NCBI GenBank assembly: GCA_013322215.1
Contig: JAAMEZ010000006.1
Span: 620,001 to 684,000 of the forward strand
DNA length: 64,000 bases
Direction of reading: 5' to 3'
DNA from: Martinezella rhizogenes
GTDB taxonomy: Bacteria; Pseudomonadota; Alphaproteobacteria; Rhizobiales; Rhizobiaceae
Shown here: positions 63,793 through 64,000 of the stretch, one piece after another
Layout of the letters: each line of letters starts with the position of its first letter
How positions within the stretch are numbered: the first letter of the stretch is position 1
Notes under the pieces: model-generated
Seen by the model: only the letters and a program-made list of their open reading frames with translations
Told to the model about the DNA's origin: nothing
Databases searched by the model: none
Program-made: the position numbers and the translations under genes

Positions 63793-64000
63793 ATGACCGC
63801 GCCGCTGACCATCGCCGAACTGAAAACGCTTGCGCAGCGGCGCGTGCCGAAAATGTTTTTCCAGTATGCCGATTCAGGTTCGTGGACGGAATCGACCTAT
63901 CAGGCGAACGAAGCGGACTTTGCCAAGATCAAGCTGCGCCAACGCGTCCTCGTCGACATGTCCGACCGGTCGCTGGCAACCACCATGGTCGGGCAAAAAG
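63793..64000 (+). CDS. FMN-dependent alpha-hydroxy acid dehydrogenase, 3' end outside window
   Basis: Only the first 69 residues are present. LTIAELKTLAQRRVPKMFFQ and YADSGSWTESTYQANEADF, then LRQRVLVDMSDRS, match the N-terminus of lactate/glycolate/mandelate oxidase-type flavoproteins (LldD group). It follows guaD by 47 bases and may be in the same transcript. The substrate cannot be told from the fragment. Confidence 0.85.
   Translation, partial: MTAPLTIAELKTLAQRRVPKMFFQYADSGSWTESTYQANEADFAKIKLRQRVLVDMSDRSLATTMVGQK

Overview
The window is a GC-rich, densely coded stretch of alphaproteobacterial chromosome. It reads as a member of the Rhizobiaceae, most like Rhizobium or Sinorhizobium. The markers are a fused trpE(G) behind a WWW leader peptide, a NolR-type regulator with a matching NolR box, a BacA peptide transporter, a choXWV choline importer, a bdhA-xdhA-xdhB operon as described in Sinorhizobium meliloti, RirA-type iron boxes, and a Rhizobiaceae palindromic repeat. 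I found no tRNA, rRNA, CRISPR array, transposase, integrase or phage gene. It looks like stable backbone rather than an island.

Layout. 1-5.8 kb: cation efflux (partial), bluB, a VOC protein, a DUF2459 protein, trpE(G) with its attenuator. 5.9-10.3 kb: an ABC-F ATPase, a 23-residue small ORF with a strong ribosome site, and a TonB-dependent haem receptor under two iron boxes. 10.3-20.4 kb: extensin-like protein, PCMT-like methyltransferase, fhs, a YqhA protein, a periplasmic ClpP-fold protein, a LuxR regulator, DUF2333, a coiled-coil protein, cytochrome c and thymidine kinase. 20.7-25 kb: choXWV, a HugZ/PNPOx-like protein and nolR. 25-28.4 kb: omega-aminotransferase and adenine deaminase. 28.4-36.8 kb: alpha-glucosidase, a five-gene oligopeptide importer and a KDG-type sugar kinase. 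36.9-48 kb: two cell-surface glycan-type genes, OhrR, der with its TPR partner, NnrU, a polysaccharide deacetylase, bacA, PadR, map and a GNAT. 48-52.7 kb: an ECF42-type sigma operon (DGPF/YCII protein, sigma factor, SRPBCC, DoxX), LD-carboxypeptidase and a putative glycosyltransferase. 52.9-64 kb: glpK, bdhA-xdhAB, a LysR regulator with a divergent small protein, then puuD-guaD and the start of an FMN hydroxy-acid dehydrogenase.

Genes that work together. Adenine deaminase, guanine deaminase, xanthine dehydrogenase and the PuuD urate oxidase together take purine bases to 5-hydroxyisourate. choXWV imports choline and the opp operon imports peptides; both place a strong hairpin after the binding-protein gene. 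The most informative regulatory signal is a pair of identical motifs, TGTCGG-N17-CGTC, ahead of the DGPF gene and again ahead of the SRPBCC gene in the sigma-factor operon. These are probably the promoters read by that sigma factor.

All calls come from reading the sequence and recalled family knowledge. No database search was run.
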